The notes under the pieces: model-generated
Told to the model about the DNA's origin: nothing
The model's input: the letters and a program-made list of their open reading frames with translations, nothing else
Databases searched by the model: none
Assembly: GCF_954871325.1 (NCBI RefSeq)
Contig: NC_088779.1
Coordinates: 21,268,846-21,332,845 of the forward strand
Length of the DNA: 64,000 nucleotides
DNA from: Gordionus sp. m RMFG-2023
Lineage: Eukaryota; Nematomorpha; Gordioida; Chordodea; Parachordodidae
Reading direction: 5' to 3'
Made by a program: the position numbers and the translations under genes
Part shown: positions 12,274 through 27,200 of the stretch, one piece after another
Layout of the letters: each line of letters starts with the position of its first letter
How positions within the stretch are numbered: the first letter of the stretch is position 1

Positions 12274-15200
12274 ATGAATAGCAATGAACTATTGCAAATC
12301 GGTAAATATCTAGATTTATAATTAATATAATTTTTTTTCTGAAGGTTTAAAATTTGATTGTAGAATATCATTAGATACTCTTCCCACTGAAATAATTTTA
12401 CATCTATCTACTTATATAAATGTCACGGACATAATATTTAATCTCTCACTTACATGTAAAAGACTCCATTCTATATTTCAAAATTCGTTATATTGGAAGC
12501 AAAGATGCCTCAATGCCTATAAAAATGTTGAAAAGTCAATTTATGAAGAGGTAACATCAAATGAAGTCATAACAGTAAAAAAGGAGGATATTAATATGTG
12601 GGATGGTTATGATTTTCCACCTACACCAGGTCATTTATTTAACAATCATAAAATAAAATGTATATAATTATAATTTACTGGTATTTATGTTTTTATTTAA
12701 TAAAGAGTATATATTTATTTAGAAATAATAATAACTATTCAAAGTATAAAGGAGATCTTTGATAAACTTAAGATTCAAATATTTTTTTAATGGTTAAATT
12801 ATTAATGAGATCACTTTTATTGGACAAGCTAGAATAACCAGGTTTGGGCAAGTATTGGAATAATAAATCTTTTTTATACCCCTGTTGTAATCTTGTTTAG
12901 AATTTTTTTTGTATATTTCTATAAAAAATAAATACCACCATGTGAGAACTATTTTTTCAAAAAAATTTGATGTAAGAAAAATTATAAACAATCAATTGAA
13001 TTAGAGTATTCTTTTTCAAAGATAATTTATAATATTTATTTAATAGGTCATCCCAATTTTTTTATTACATTTTTGAAGAAGTACCTAACAAAGGGGTAAA
13101 AGTAAAATTTAAAAAAATTTAGTGCTATTCTTAAAATCAATCTAAACATAAAGAGAATAATTTAAAATATCATCAATGTCTAAGTTTCAAAATAAATAAA
13201 AATTAAGGACCAAATCAATTCTGACTGAGTCTGAGAGAATGTCTGTTCAAGTTCAACTAGTGTTATTAAATGGCTAGCACAATATTTTAGCAAAAATATA
13301 TTGTACAAACCTGAATACTTTGCTCATGACAGAAATTTTGACATCTATTAATGAAATCTCAAGTCTTGTGAAATATTTTGTGTTGATATCCATTTTTAAA
13401 AATCGAGCCTTCAACTACACTAAGTTCAACCAAGGTTTGGCTAGATCAAACTTGAATCAGTTTATGCAGGGCTTTAGTATTTATATTTTTTTGAAAAATG
13501 CAAGAAATAGGGGGTTATATTATTTTGTATTCATAGCTTTTGAACCATAAATAAAAAGTACTATTTTTTGCATTCTTTAAGATTATTAAAAATATTACAT
13601 CTATAAAAGTATTTTTAATTAGATATACATGAGATTTTTTGAAAACTCTGAAAATATGCAATTTGAACCAATTTTATACTAATATTAAAATCATAGGAGC
13701 CAGAAACTCTTAGAACCAGGGTTGTGAACCAGAACCCTTCAAACCCTCAATATTTTACTGAACCCAAACCTAGACTCTTTTTTAAAACTTAGGGTTAAGG
13801 GTTTAATAACTTTTTTAAAAAATATTAAATTTTTATTTTAAAAAATATATTAAAAATAACATATATAAAAGATATTAAGATTAAATATAAAAAACATACT
13901 AATTATTTATAACATATTACATAATTTTTATTTATTTTCATTATAAAAACATTTTTTGATGAAAATTATTTTACATAGAATTCTATTTTATTTTTTTTAG
14001 AGTACTCCATTTTATGTAAAAATTTTAAACTTTTACCAGCATATTTTTTAACTTCTATAATAATAGATTATATATTTTAGGAATATTTATTTTTGTTTTT
14101 TCGATTATTAAATTAATCCTAAGGTAAAATACCGTTATTAATTGCAAGTTTCAATTCACTCTCAAAGTTAGGCATAAAAATCGATATTTTAATTTTTACA
14201 TTCGATTTTGGAAAATATCATGATAATTTGCTTACATTCTAATTATAGTGATAAATTATTTCTATGTAAGGCCTAAATATCGTAAAATAAAGTTTATACA
14301 AATCTAACCTTTCTTTTATTTTTACTATATTCTGAACCTGGTTCAGAGATATTTCACTCCACCAGAACCCAAACCTGAACCCTTTTTTAAAAAGAGGGTT
14401 CAACAGCCCTGCTTGGAACCAAATCAAATTTAAGAGATCATATTTAGGTATTTGCAGAGTTCTGGGCCCATCTAAGGGTTCAGAAATTCAAAATAATTTT
14501 GTTGGACATTTTACTAACATGGATCAAACAGGGAAGGTTGTGAGCAGCCATTCTGATCTGGGATAATATTATATCGAGGCGGGTTCTGGTCCATTTTGGA
14601 AAATCGATCACTAACATCTTGAAACAAAACAATTTTTAATTATTTGAACCCATGTTTTGGTTCTATTTCTTAGTTGTTTTTGCAATTTTATTTTAAGGAA
14701 TAAATTATAGGTGGCCGAATTTTAATTATTTTAATTCCTGGGCCGGAACATATATTTTAAAACCAAATATTTAAAATCGCCATTATTAGCTATAAAAATT
14801 AGAAATAAATATTTTAAAACAATCCGGGCCGGGCATGAAAATATAAAACCCGGGCCGGACCAGGCCGAAATAAATTTTTGAAAAAAATCCGGACTTGGCC
14901 GGGCTAACTAATTTTTTTTAAAGAATCCTGGCCGTGCAAATAGTACCTCTGCAGGTCTCTGATTTTTATTGTTTGCTTTTTTATACATAATTCTTAAAAA
15001 TAAAAAATTAATAAAAAGGAACCAATGTTTAAATTTATTTACGATGTTTAAATAAAATCGAATTATTTTAAAAAGTTGAGTAGTTAAAGTTGTAATATTA
15101 TTATTTTTTATTGCAACAAGAAAAGGATTTAAAAATATCAAACTAGTCACATTTAGTTATTGTTAAACGATTTGATTTCGCCAATTTTTTAATAATCAAA

Positions 15201-18200
15201 AGTAAATTACCCAACCTTGGAAATTTTGTCTACATATGGCAGAAAGGTTGAACACTATATTGGCGAATTTCGAGGCTTAGGTGATGATATTTTGGCTAAA
15301 TATTTATTTAAAGAATAGGGAAAGAATGGTGACATAATTCAAAGATAATAATAAATAAAATCAATCTGAATATCGGCATTGGTTACTAGATCGATTTTAT
15401 ATATCAAATTCGATCGGTGAAAAATTTGTGCATCGATCGGCACAGCTCTATTTTATAGAGTGTATCTAAATTCGAACTATTTTGACATGTTTATGGAAAT
15501 CATTTCCTTCTTCATTTTCTATTATACGACCAAATGACGTAAATTTATTGAAGCTATTTGGTATTTCGTCATTTTTCCATTATCTAAAAAAAAATATACA
15601 TTCATCATTTTTTTCAAAAAAAGTTATTTATAATAATAGTATTTATTTTTGTTGCCAATAAATATTTTTTTTTCTTAAAATTAATCAGATGCAATACTCA
15701 AATACGATTGGAGGAAGACTTGCGCCGAACGCGAATATCTTTATGACTATTGGTCCAGGGCTAGAGAAACTTTATACCAATATAAATATCGGCAGGAGTC
15801 ATCAATCGATGTTGTTAAACTCATTAATGTAACAAGCATATATAGATTTTTTTAAGATTTTTTTACTTCATTTTTAGTCTTTGATTATATAAGTTTATTG
15901 CAAACAGGCCTGTAGTTTCAGTGAGTGTATGAGTTATTTGGACTTATCCCTAAAACTAAATTTCACCCCCCCCCCACTCTCCCAATTAAATGTGAGTATT
16001 CTATTTTAATATTCTAGAGGAATACAGTATCCGAACCTGGCCTGAATATTCTCTCGTTGGAACCAGCCGGTTCTTTTTAAATAACCGGATCTCAATCGTT
16101 TTTTAACCGGTTAAAAAAAAATTTTCATCAGTGTTTAGAATATGTGAAATTAATAAACAAAGTTGTTACAATCAGGGATCCAAAGTGAACCGGAATAAAC
16201 CTTTAAAAATATCTGAACCTTAACCATAACTAAACCTATATAATAATTTTATAAAGAAGTAACCTTGAATTCATAGTGGCGCGATTGTGATCGTGATTTA
16301 ACAGCTGATTGATTTTTAAAATCTGTTTATGAGATCAATTATTCTTTATTAAAATCATTATTTCTTAGATTATTTATTAAAATTTGAATTAAAGATAAAA
16401 TTAATATTAACAAATAAAAATGATCTCATTAAACAGATTTTAAAAATCAATCAGCTGTTAAATCGCGATCGCAATCGCGCCACTATGAATTCAAGGTAAG
16501 GGTGCATTCGGTAGAGAGCGACAGCGACACAACAAATACGACACGACATTAAACGACAGAGCAGCTGATGTGTCGTGCGGCATAGCATTCATATTAGTTG
16601 CGACAAGCATATTTTTATTTTTTAAAAAACAAGGTATCTATATATCTTTAAAATTATTCCTATTATATCCTTATATGAAAAGGAGAAAAAATAATCTGAA
16701 TGTTAGAAAAGAGAGGAAGGAGAGTTCTCAGTACTATTCCCAAAACTTATAAACAATCCTGAAAAGTTTTACAATTATATGAGATTAACCAAAGTATATA
16801 TTTCATTGTATAATCTAAATTGAAATTTTGTATTTAGAAAACCTTTTATTATATTTTAACTCATATTAAATCAAAATTAATGGTAAAAAAACAAATTTTA
16901 TTAAAAATCCAACATCAGTAGAAGAAAACTTGATGATCACACTAAGTTTTATATTAATTTTATTTTATATAATCAAAATTGCTTAGATATTTGGGAACAG
17001 GATGTAACTATCCAAGTTTAGCCTATTCATATAAAATGGGAATATCGACAATTCAAAAAATAATTATAACAACATGTACTGGCAAGTACATTGAGATTAA
17101 AAATTCTTCTAAATCTGGGAGCATATATTACAATTATAAACAATATTTCTCCATGATATTGCAAGCATTAGTAGATGGTAAAGGTAGATTTATAGTAATT
17201 ACTATAGGCAGTTATGGCAGTGAATCAGATGGAGGTGTGTACTCAAATTCTTTGTTATCAAAAATGATTGAGAATGGAGACTTAGATATTTCACCACCTA
17301 AAAACTTACCAAATAGAAATAAATTATCATGGCCATTATAACTTTATAATTTAGTAAATTTTAAAAATATTACTCTATTTTTTTTATATTGATTTGTAAT
17401 TATAAAAAGAAAGTAGTTTATTTATTATATGTGTCTTAAATATGATTAAAATAATATAAAAGCCCTCCAATTAAATAATAACAATGCAATATAATATTTT
17501 TTTATTATTCTTGATCACTGTCAAAATTGAAGAGTATATCAAAAATAATTATAAGCTTTTTCTTTCCACTTTGGTTTGCTCTAGCATGACATTGATCCAA
17601 GAATTTGTAGATAATCTTCTTTCTTTCATTTTTAGATCTAGTTTAAAATAATAAAAATGCAAATTACCTTGATCAATATCCCTCTTTTTAATTAATTTTT
17701 TGCAAGATAAATTTGATCAATATCCCTCTTTTTAATTAATTTTTTGCAAGATAAATTTGATCCTATACTAGTTGATGATGATGCAAAAATATATATAATA
17801 TTATTTATATAAAATATGATTACAATCATTTTTTAAAATTGTAGCTTGTCTATGCAGGGGATTTCAATGGCTATGTATTAATAAAATCTTAACAAAAATT
17901 AGTATATTTACCATTTTCATATTGATAATTTTCATTACCACTCATTTGCTCATACATTGCTCTAGCAATATTTGCTTCATCAATTTTAGATATAACAGAA
18001 TTTGTTTTTTTTAAATTGGTATACTGAATCCCTAGCTTAGTTTTTATGTTCCCTCATAAAGCAATCTCTTAGATTTTTCTATGCTGATTTGGCCATCTCT
18101 ACTGCAAAAGAAAAATATTTCAGCTGATGGTATCTGATGGAGTTGATCAAATCTTCTTTATTGATTTTCTATAAAAAATTATTAACATAATATTTATTTA

Positions 18201-21200
18201 TATTTTAATATATATATATATATATAACATTTATTATTTTAATAGCATTTCCAAAATTTACTTGCGAATTTTCTTTTTCGGCCATATTCTAGTTGTCGCC
18301 CTGAAAAAAAACAAAATGTTTTGTAACTTGATTTCAATGTTTAATGCGACAAATGTGGCGGGAATGTCTTGTCGCGTCGCAAAAGCTCACTATGAAGAGT
18401 CATTGGTAATTACATATATTTGTATTTTGCCGTGTCGCTGTCGCTCTCTACTGTGAATGCACCCTAAAGAGAACCTTTATAAATTGAGGTCAACCTGATT
18501 CGAATCGGTTTCAAGCAAAAATAAAATAAATAATTTTCAATTTTTTTACTTTACATTCTTTTCCTTGTGGTATTACATATTTTACTATATTCACGTCGTT
18601 TTAAGGTATCAATTCATTTTATAATTATTAAATTATCAAAATATTTGTTTAATATCCAGAAGAAGTGTGTATTAATTTTTTCACTATGACTTATCCACAA
18701 TCTTTTAACTGCCTCTTATAGTATTAGATCCATATTCCTATTTTCTTTATTTTAGTATGCAAAATATCTAAATAGCTAATTTGTAGATTTTTAAATTAGT
18801 CACATTTATTTAATAATATCCCCACCTACCCTTGAGTTGTTTGATAGGAAAACCATTATTTCCATAAAGAATTTTGACATTTGAGTATATTTTAAAGTAT
18901 TGATATTTTTATGGCCTTTATTATGAAAAATAGATTTTGCTTTCTTGAAATGAAAATGTTTTGTTGTTCAAATCTGTTTTTTATATTATTTCCTAGTTGT
19001 GAGGAATTTTAAATCTTTAAACTAATAATATCCATATGATGTGGCTTTACAAATTGTTGGTGAATTCTAATTAGTTTATCAATATCATAATATTATGTTT
19101 GCTATGACCTCATATTTTTTATTGTATTTATGTTGTTAATATATAAAAATTTATTTTATTTTTCTTTACAAAAAATTTAAATGATCTGCACTAGAGTTAA
19201 CCAAGTCCGTTCCTTTTTTACTTATAATATTTTCTTTAATGAATCAACCTGTAATATAGATAAGTGCAAAATCCTACTTAAGTGGCCATGGGATTAATTT
19301 GGAAGGATGTAAAATACATCATTCTAAATAACATGACTCCCTAACTTTAAAAATTTAAAGCTTTCCAAATCTATTTTGCCATCAAGATCTAGCCATAATA
19401 TTTCTATTGAGCATATGATCATGGTTAAATGGATAAAAAACCATTAATAAATTCTTGTACAGTTCAGTATTATGATATATATTTTTATACATTTATATAC
19501 TTATAAGAAAAATAAATTAATTTCATCTATTTTTTTATTTTATAGATAAACAAAATATTAATTTAAGTTGGCAAAAATTGTAAATAATATTCATAATTAG
19601 AAATATATAGGATGGTTTTCCTTAAAAATAACTTTTAATTTTTTAAATACCCGCAATGAAGCTTTATAAACCTTTAAAATTCTAATAAATTCGGTTTTTT
19701 TATTGAATCAAATTTTCTTCATATAAAAGAGTTTATAAATATTATTTTACAAGATCTAGACCCGATCGGGTAATTAAAACCTTTTAATATCCGATATCAA
19801 CAGTACCTTTGAAAAAATTCAATCAGGGTAAATCTTCTGAATATTCATTAATTCATATTATAAAACTATATATTAGTACTTTTAGTCTTAAGAGTTTATA
19901 TATACTGTATTTCCCTACATATATATATATATCCATCCTTCCTTCATATATACAATATTTATATATATCCATTAAATAAATAAATTTTAAAAAGAATAAA
20001 AAAAATTGTGGCACCTCTGGTTCCCTTTTATATTTTTATTATTATGAGCAAATGATATTTAAATTTTGGGGTGTCATTTATTTATTAAATAACATAATTG
20101 TTTAAGGGTGGCAAAACATGTGTTACAGGCTCGAGGGATAGATCTATCTACATATACGATGTTGAAAAGATGGCTGAAGATATTAAGGAGGAAAAAGCAA
20201 TTTCTTACCATGCTAGGAATGTTCACAAAGTAATTTCTTTTTCCATCCATAATGTATTTTAATCTTCTGCGAGATTGATTATCTAATTTACCTAATTGAT
20301 CACAATTGTAAAGTTTTGAGTGTTTTATCCGGATATTAATGATTCCGGTATGAACAGTTTTATACCGGTTCCTATATATTTTTATATATTTCGCGTTTGT
20401 TTTAGTTTCCTTTTATTTATAATAGAAACCATTATACATTCGTAACCTTCTTAATATTATTATTAAGCTGGGTGTGACTTCTGCCAGAGGAAATATTTAT
20501 TTTTATTTTTTTAAATAAACTGAACTTATTGATTTTTGCTTTGTATTTTATTAATTTTGTGAAATTCATATTTGATATTATTTCATATCAAACGAATACT
20601 GTTTATTATGGAATGTAATATGTATTAATCGTGTAGGTGGAAAGAACATTTGCCACACTCTTTGCAATTGATTTAATGGGCCCTAAAATCTCTTTCCTTC
20701 ACGATTGAATCAACTGGCCTTTTCGCCAATAATCGGAGACTGGGTGGCATATCGAAAATTCCTTGGCTAAGTGGAAAATGAATTATTAGTCTGGGGCTTT
20801 TTCTGTGTCGATTCTTTAGTGCATTGATAGGAATATCATTATGGCCGCGGAAGGGCAAGCCGAAAAATATCATAATATTCCTGATGACTGCAAGCACAAA
20901 GTTTTATCAGAAAAATTTGTAAACTAATAACCGATGACCCGAAAGAGGGATTCTATTCTGTCAAAGACTCGTCATTCAAGTCTTAAAATCAAACTTCCTT
21001 CAGTTTCATAAACTCAATTCCAGACCAAAGACTTAAATCTTAAAAGAATGAAAAATTATTCTTGCTTGGATTTATCAAACCAGATTTAGAAGAAGTAATT
21101 CATCACTAGACTTTTCAATTTACCGGGGCTCAAGAGGTGCTAAATTTTTTCTTATGTTATAACGAATAGGTACCAATATTTTTTTTTGTTTCTATCTTTT

Positions 21201-24200
21201 TATAACAAGTTGTTTGTATAAGGCTACATTCCAAAATTTGCTTCTAAATATTTATAATTTCTAGGAAACCTAACGTTAAAGTTTTGAAAATTTTTAAAAA
21301 ATGTCTTGCCCACTTTTTTCTTAATCTATAGATAAAAAGACTTATTTCGTAGTTGTCGAAAATCTTAATTTATGCGTTTAAAAAAACCCGTTAAATCAAA
21401 ATTTTATTAAAAAAATATTACTTAACCCTCGAGATCACACGGTATAATTTTTATAAAATTTAGTATAATGAAAATAGAGGCTTTTTGATATTTTGTTCAT
21501 TTATAAACTAATAAGTTTTATTTAAACAGTCCCAAAATAGTAATCAGACATAATTTCTGGAAAAGTTTTATTTAAAAATAGAAAAATAAGGACAAAAATC
21601 TCCCAAACCTTTTATTATCATTTTTTTAATATGTAATTGATGTTACAATTTTTTTTATCAATTACAACTGGCAGATGTTACCCGGTTTTCAGATCTAAAC
21701 GTGGACCAACCTCTTGGACGAGGTTAGGTTTAAGATTAGTTTAAAGTTTAGGCGAAAGGGTCACCAGATATGGAGTAGGGTCAAATAAAAAAAAGGTTTA
21801 ATAAAATTAATCGAAATATTGTATATTGTTTTTGTTTTTACAATTTTTAAAATTTTCATAAATAAGTATCCTGACACTCATTTTTAAAAAATCATTCAAA
21901 GTTTGATGGGCATCTTATGAAAATCGAATATTAAATCCTTCGTTTTTTTTATTGATATTTTTTAACATCCATTGTGATTTTGTTAAATTTAATATGGAAA
22001 TCAATTTGATAAAAATGCAATAGTATCTTATAAATAATATAATAAATCAGATACGCTAAAAATATATCTAGATAAAAATATTGATAATTTTTATATAATT
22101 ATCTCTAGATCAAATACAGATATCGCATTTATATATGTCGATATAGTCTAGATATTTTAACAAACAGTACGCATTGTTTTCTTAAGATCATAATGATCTT
22201 CGATTCGATATCTACTCGCTTATGCATCTATAAATATGTTAACAATTAGAGATGACAACCTTAAAAAAAGGCAGCTACCATCAGGTCATCAACAACCTGT
22301 TGTTATAAATACATTCCATTTTTAAATTTAGGGTAATATCTAATTGTTTTTAAGTTAAATCGTTTAGAAGTGATATAATTCCCTATATCTACTCTATATG
22401 TCTGAACTTGAAGGAAATGTTCACGATCCCATTTATTTTAGGTATCACCGCAACTAGTGATGCAAATTCACTCTATTTGAGTCGATTTTTATAAACGGTT
22501 TACTCAATATTTTATTCGGAAAAATATTACGCAAGCCTGAAGATTTTGCTTAATGATGGTACAACGATTTGTATCTATCAGCGAAATCCCGATGCTTAGG
22601 CAGTATTTTTCTGGCTAAAATATTGAGTTAGCCGTTTTTAAAAATCAAGCGATTTTGTTTCACTATCTACTTCGACAATCATTCGTCATCTAAAGCTTAA
22701 AAAGATCATTGTAGTTTACCAACTTAATCATTTGAAAAAGTTATGAATATTCAAAATATGTTACCTTTTCATAGATCCTCAACATCATCTAAAATTTTAT
22801 ACTTTTTCTTTTCATAAAGGTAATTTTCCTCTCTTTTTTTTAACCTTTTCTAATTATCCTTACAACACCTTAAACATTAAAAATTCTTGTATTTTTTGAA
22901 AAAAAATTAAACTCCTTCCTTGATAATTTATGTCATAATGTTGCGTCTAAACATATATTATAATTTTACATAGTCTCCCCTAATATATAATATTATTTAT
23001 TAATATGTATTTTTTTTAGATATAGATATACATAATGAAACTGTATGGTGTGATGTATGAAAAGGTAAAATATTTTGAATATTCATAAAATAACATTTTT
23101 CAAATGATTAAGTTCATAGGTTGCTTAAGACCGTAATTGTAGATGGAGTGAAGTCATTAAAGATCAGGGGATAAGATATATTTTTTAAAAATATAAAAAA
23201 GTTTTTAAAATTATCATGCTTTAGCCTTTAGGTGACGAATTGATTGCTGAAGCAGTAATGATAACTAAAAGAGATTGGAAATTGTAAAATTACTCCAAAG
23301 GTTTTAATTAAATGCCCCAAACTTAAAAATACAATTTTGAAAGATGCATCTATTATATTATAGATCACCTTGCTAGTGATGGCAACTTATTTATTGTACA
23401 TGATATAAAATAATATATTATATCATAAAGGGTTGGATCTGGACACTCTCTTTCTTGAATAATACCAGGTTTTGTTCTGGAGGCTGGGACAGCTGCCTTA
23501 AAACATGGGATCTTGGTCAATCCAGTTTGGAAGAAATTGGAGCCTTTAAGTTATTTCGTAATTTTATAAATATATTATTTTCTTTCTTTCTTTTGATATA
23601 TATATTAGAAATAATAAATTTATAGAATCGTTAAAATAGTAACAAGTAAATGATAATATTGATTAAATATAATTTATTTATAAAATATAACTCGCTGAAT
23701 TTTAAAATAAAATTTTGAAAATTTATTACATAACACTTCAATCTAGGTGTGAATCGGCCATCTTATGTTCATCCTTTGCCTCGCCCTCACTAATAGCCCT
23801 TGGCACTTATCACAAAACCGTTAGACTAATAGATCCCAGAATTTCAGCCTCAGACTATAACCTCAAGACTTTAGCCAATTTTACAAATAAAAATTTATGT
23901 ACCCCAAATTTTGACAGCGTTTCACGTAGCGCTACACCTAAAAACGTCGTTTTCAAAGACCGAAAAATGCACAACGGTTTTTATGCTTTATAATAGAATT
24001 TTAAACTTATGTCATTTTAGATAATAAAGAATGATGGGAAGGAAATATCAGTAATTTAAGAATCGGACAAGTGTTTCCTGGAAACTATTAATTTAAAATT
24101 ATATATTAATTAGGTCCTATATTGTGTCTGACTATCGATTCAGAGCGGAATTTACTGATCACCGGAAGTGAGGACAAGTCTATATGCGTCGCAGATTTGA

Positions 24201-27200
24201 GACAAAGCTGTGGAGGCAGTAGCTACGAGGTTGGAAAAATGGAAGCCAAACCTCTTTATAAGATACCGGTTTTTAAACTTATACAAATAAATTCTTCAAC
24301 TTATATTTGTATATTCAAATTAAATTTAAAATTTTTTGGCTTATACTACTCATACACGTTTAAATTCTTTTATTCCTGCTTTTACTCCTGTTTAACGGTA
24401 TCCTCCAATTACCATCCCTTTACATGATCCTGGTCATCCTATAGGTTAAGATCCCATTTTTTACGTTATTCACCACCATTGCAGTTTAGATTTTTAATAA
24501 CTCATTCCGACTCATTAAACTTTTTTAAGCCATTAGCCTATTTTTCCATATACCTTTCTTTTCATCATTCATCTACCTTCTACTTATCTTTGTCCTCTTC
24601 CAATTCCGCTTCGTTTGCCAATTTTGTGGGCCATGTATCACCCTCATATATCTTAAATCGAGATATGTAAGTTTGTAAACCATTTGAGACTTGAAATTTT
24701 CTAAATATATTCATCATTTTCATTTCCATCATTAGCATATCCAGGATTTATGGGGCAGGTATACTCGGGTGTATTTTTTCACAATAATTTTTTGGATGAC
24801 TTTAGACCAGCTTTTTATAGGTCAAGTAGCCTGTGGTTACATTTTTTAAAAAATAGTTTGGTTTTACTTTTTTTTTCAAATATAATTTAAAATGTTTTTT
24901 TCTGAAAAATTTGAATCGTCATTATTTAAAAAGTTATTAACTTATTCGCTTGCTCATCCAATTTACCATACTCATCCAATTTACCATAAATTTGATTATC
25001 GATTTCTCTGCAGCAAGAAATTTTACATCAACGTTACTACCACTAGACTCATGCCAAAAAAATGTCTACATTCATTCTCACTAAACATAATTTTATTACT
25101 ACCTGTCTCATTTTTGCATCATACATCCCTCTTGTTCAGGGTAGTGTTGTTAAACGGCTAGTTTTGAGCCGATTTTTTAAAACGGCTAACTCAATATTTT
25201 AGCCAGAAAAATATTGCCTAAGCCTCGGGATTTCGATAATATATGTCTAGACCCCTATCCCTTCTGTGAGCAAAATTTTCAGGCTTACATTATTTCTGGA
25301 TGAAATATTGAGTAAGCCTTTTTTTAAAATCGGCTCAAAACGAGCCTTTTAACAACACTAGTTCATGGCCTTACCAATCCCTCATATTTCCCAGAATTTT
25401 CCGTCGCAGCTTTGCATATTCCCTACACTTCTCTTACTATTGAACCGGCCTCAAAGTTTATCAGGTCTCATGAATAGTGAATGTCACTGTCTGTCAGGAG
25501 GATACTCTATCATTTTTATATATTTTAAATCAGGGGCATGGAGCGAAACGGGACACGTTCTAGGAGCGGAACTTAGGAAAAATTAGGGAACATGAAAGGA
25601 ACGGGAACGTTTTCGGGACTGTTTTGGAACGTTCCGGCTTATTCAAATATTCTATTTTTATTTTCTTGATTCCAGTTTGCTTCGCATAACAATGTTATTA
25701 CCCATTATTTAGTATTATTATGTGATTTTAGGAATTAAAATTAAAATTTAACTGTTTTATAAAATAAAAGTTTTAAATTTCAATGGATAGTATTGTTACG
25801 AAGTTAGTGTTGAAAGGTGTTTCGACACTTAAATTTATAGTAACACTACTGCTCAAATCTAAATGATAATCTTTTAGAATTTATTTTATAAGTTAAGAAA
25901 AAATATTGTTAATTATATTTCCTCTAATTTATGTGTATAATCTAGCTCAATGGTATACCTCTTTGTTTCTCTTACAATTCGAATCATATGTGGGTAGGAG
26001 ATGATGTAGGGAGGGTCTATCTATTTGATCCCTTTAACCTATTCAATATGATAGGAGTAAGTGTTTTTTTTAAAAAAGATTTAATACAAAAAATTCACCG
26101 CATTTGAATAAAAAAATCTTTTACTGCTTAAAAAAAAGCATTTTTTAAAAAAAAACTAATTATAATAATTAATTACTTGAGTAATTATCTTATTGTTTGA
26201 AACTTTACATGCTGTTTTATAATGGTTTGAATAATTCATTCTATATTCAATTGCTTTTTAAAGTATTTCGATTCCGGCCACGCTTACTCGGTTAGAAGTA
26301 TAAAACACAGAAACGGGTTGCTATTTACTTGCTCAGCTGATAAATCGTTTAAGGTTTTCGACCCAACTTTCCCACCTAAACTTGTTTATTCCCACAAAAT
26401 TTGCCTGGAAGGAGAAATGGCTTCAGTAAAATATTCAACTTTAAAAAATAAATAGTTTTTAATTTTTCAAATATTTTATAAGACTGCTATTTATATCTCC
26501 AATATTTTATACTTAAATATAAATAGACAGGTATATTTAAAAAAATTTTTTTATTAAAATATAATTATCGTATTTTTAGAATTGTGGATTTGAAACATAT
26601 TTTGATAAATTTTTAATTTACTTGTAAATAAAATTGTTCATAGGCATTATTGAAAAAAAAAATTCGATTTGATAAAATTATATATATATTTTTTAAAAAA
26701 ATTAATCTATCAATAGAATCTATATAAATAAGAGATCTGCAGAGCTCAAAATTTTAAGCCTGACCCGGATTTTATACAGTTTCTATTTAGCCCAGCCATG
26801 CCTCTAAATTATGTTTTATCTGACTCCTCTGGGACTTTCAATTTTTTTAAAAAAATTTTTAATTATTTTTCTCGTCTCGGCCTGAGTTTTTAAAATTTCG
26901 TTATTTTAGATAATTTTTCCCGGTATTTTGTAATTGTTTTTAAAGTAAAAGAGCAGTAAAAGAACGTTAAACTATTCATTATATGTTCCTATAACTGATT
27001 AGTTGATATAATTTAAAGTTATTTTTAAAAAATTGGGCCTATTTTTAAAGGGTTAGTAAAAAAAAATTTAAACACGGTTAAACTATTTTACGCCCTGCTT
27101 TGGGAGGGGGAGGGGGGGGGGGGTATGAAAGATATTTAATAATAGATATTATTTTCGAATTGATCGTAAATAAATAAAGATTTTTAAAAATAAGTTAATC

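Larger units (their letters stand above)
16500..18464 (+). mobile_element. PIF/Harbinger DNA transposon, decayed
   Basis: Terminal inverted repeats GGGTGCATTCGG...GAGAGCGACAGCGACAC at the left and the inverse (GTGTCGCTGTCGCTCTC...GAATGCACCC) at the right, with TAA at 16497-16499 and 18465-18467. Length 1965 bp, shorter than typical autonomous elements. It contains a transposase remnant on the plus strand and a Myb/MADF-like second-ORF remnant on the minus strand, the two-gene plan of this superfamily. The transposase is incomplete, so it is not autonomous as seen. Confidence 0.85.

Noticed and set aside
15689-20106. A missing FBXW9 exon between the linker and the first WD blade
   Set aside because: Direct joining of 15828 to 20107 in phase 0 yields VVKLIN-GGKTCVTGSRDRS, continuous with FBXW9, so no extra exon is needed.
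24479-25586. Coding exons in FBXW9 intron 7 from the C-rich frames at 24479, 24892 and 25365
   Set aside because: The exons at 24114-24268 and 25946-26056 join in phase and complete consecutive WD blades. The intervening frames match no blade, and one is split by a MITE.
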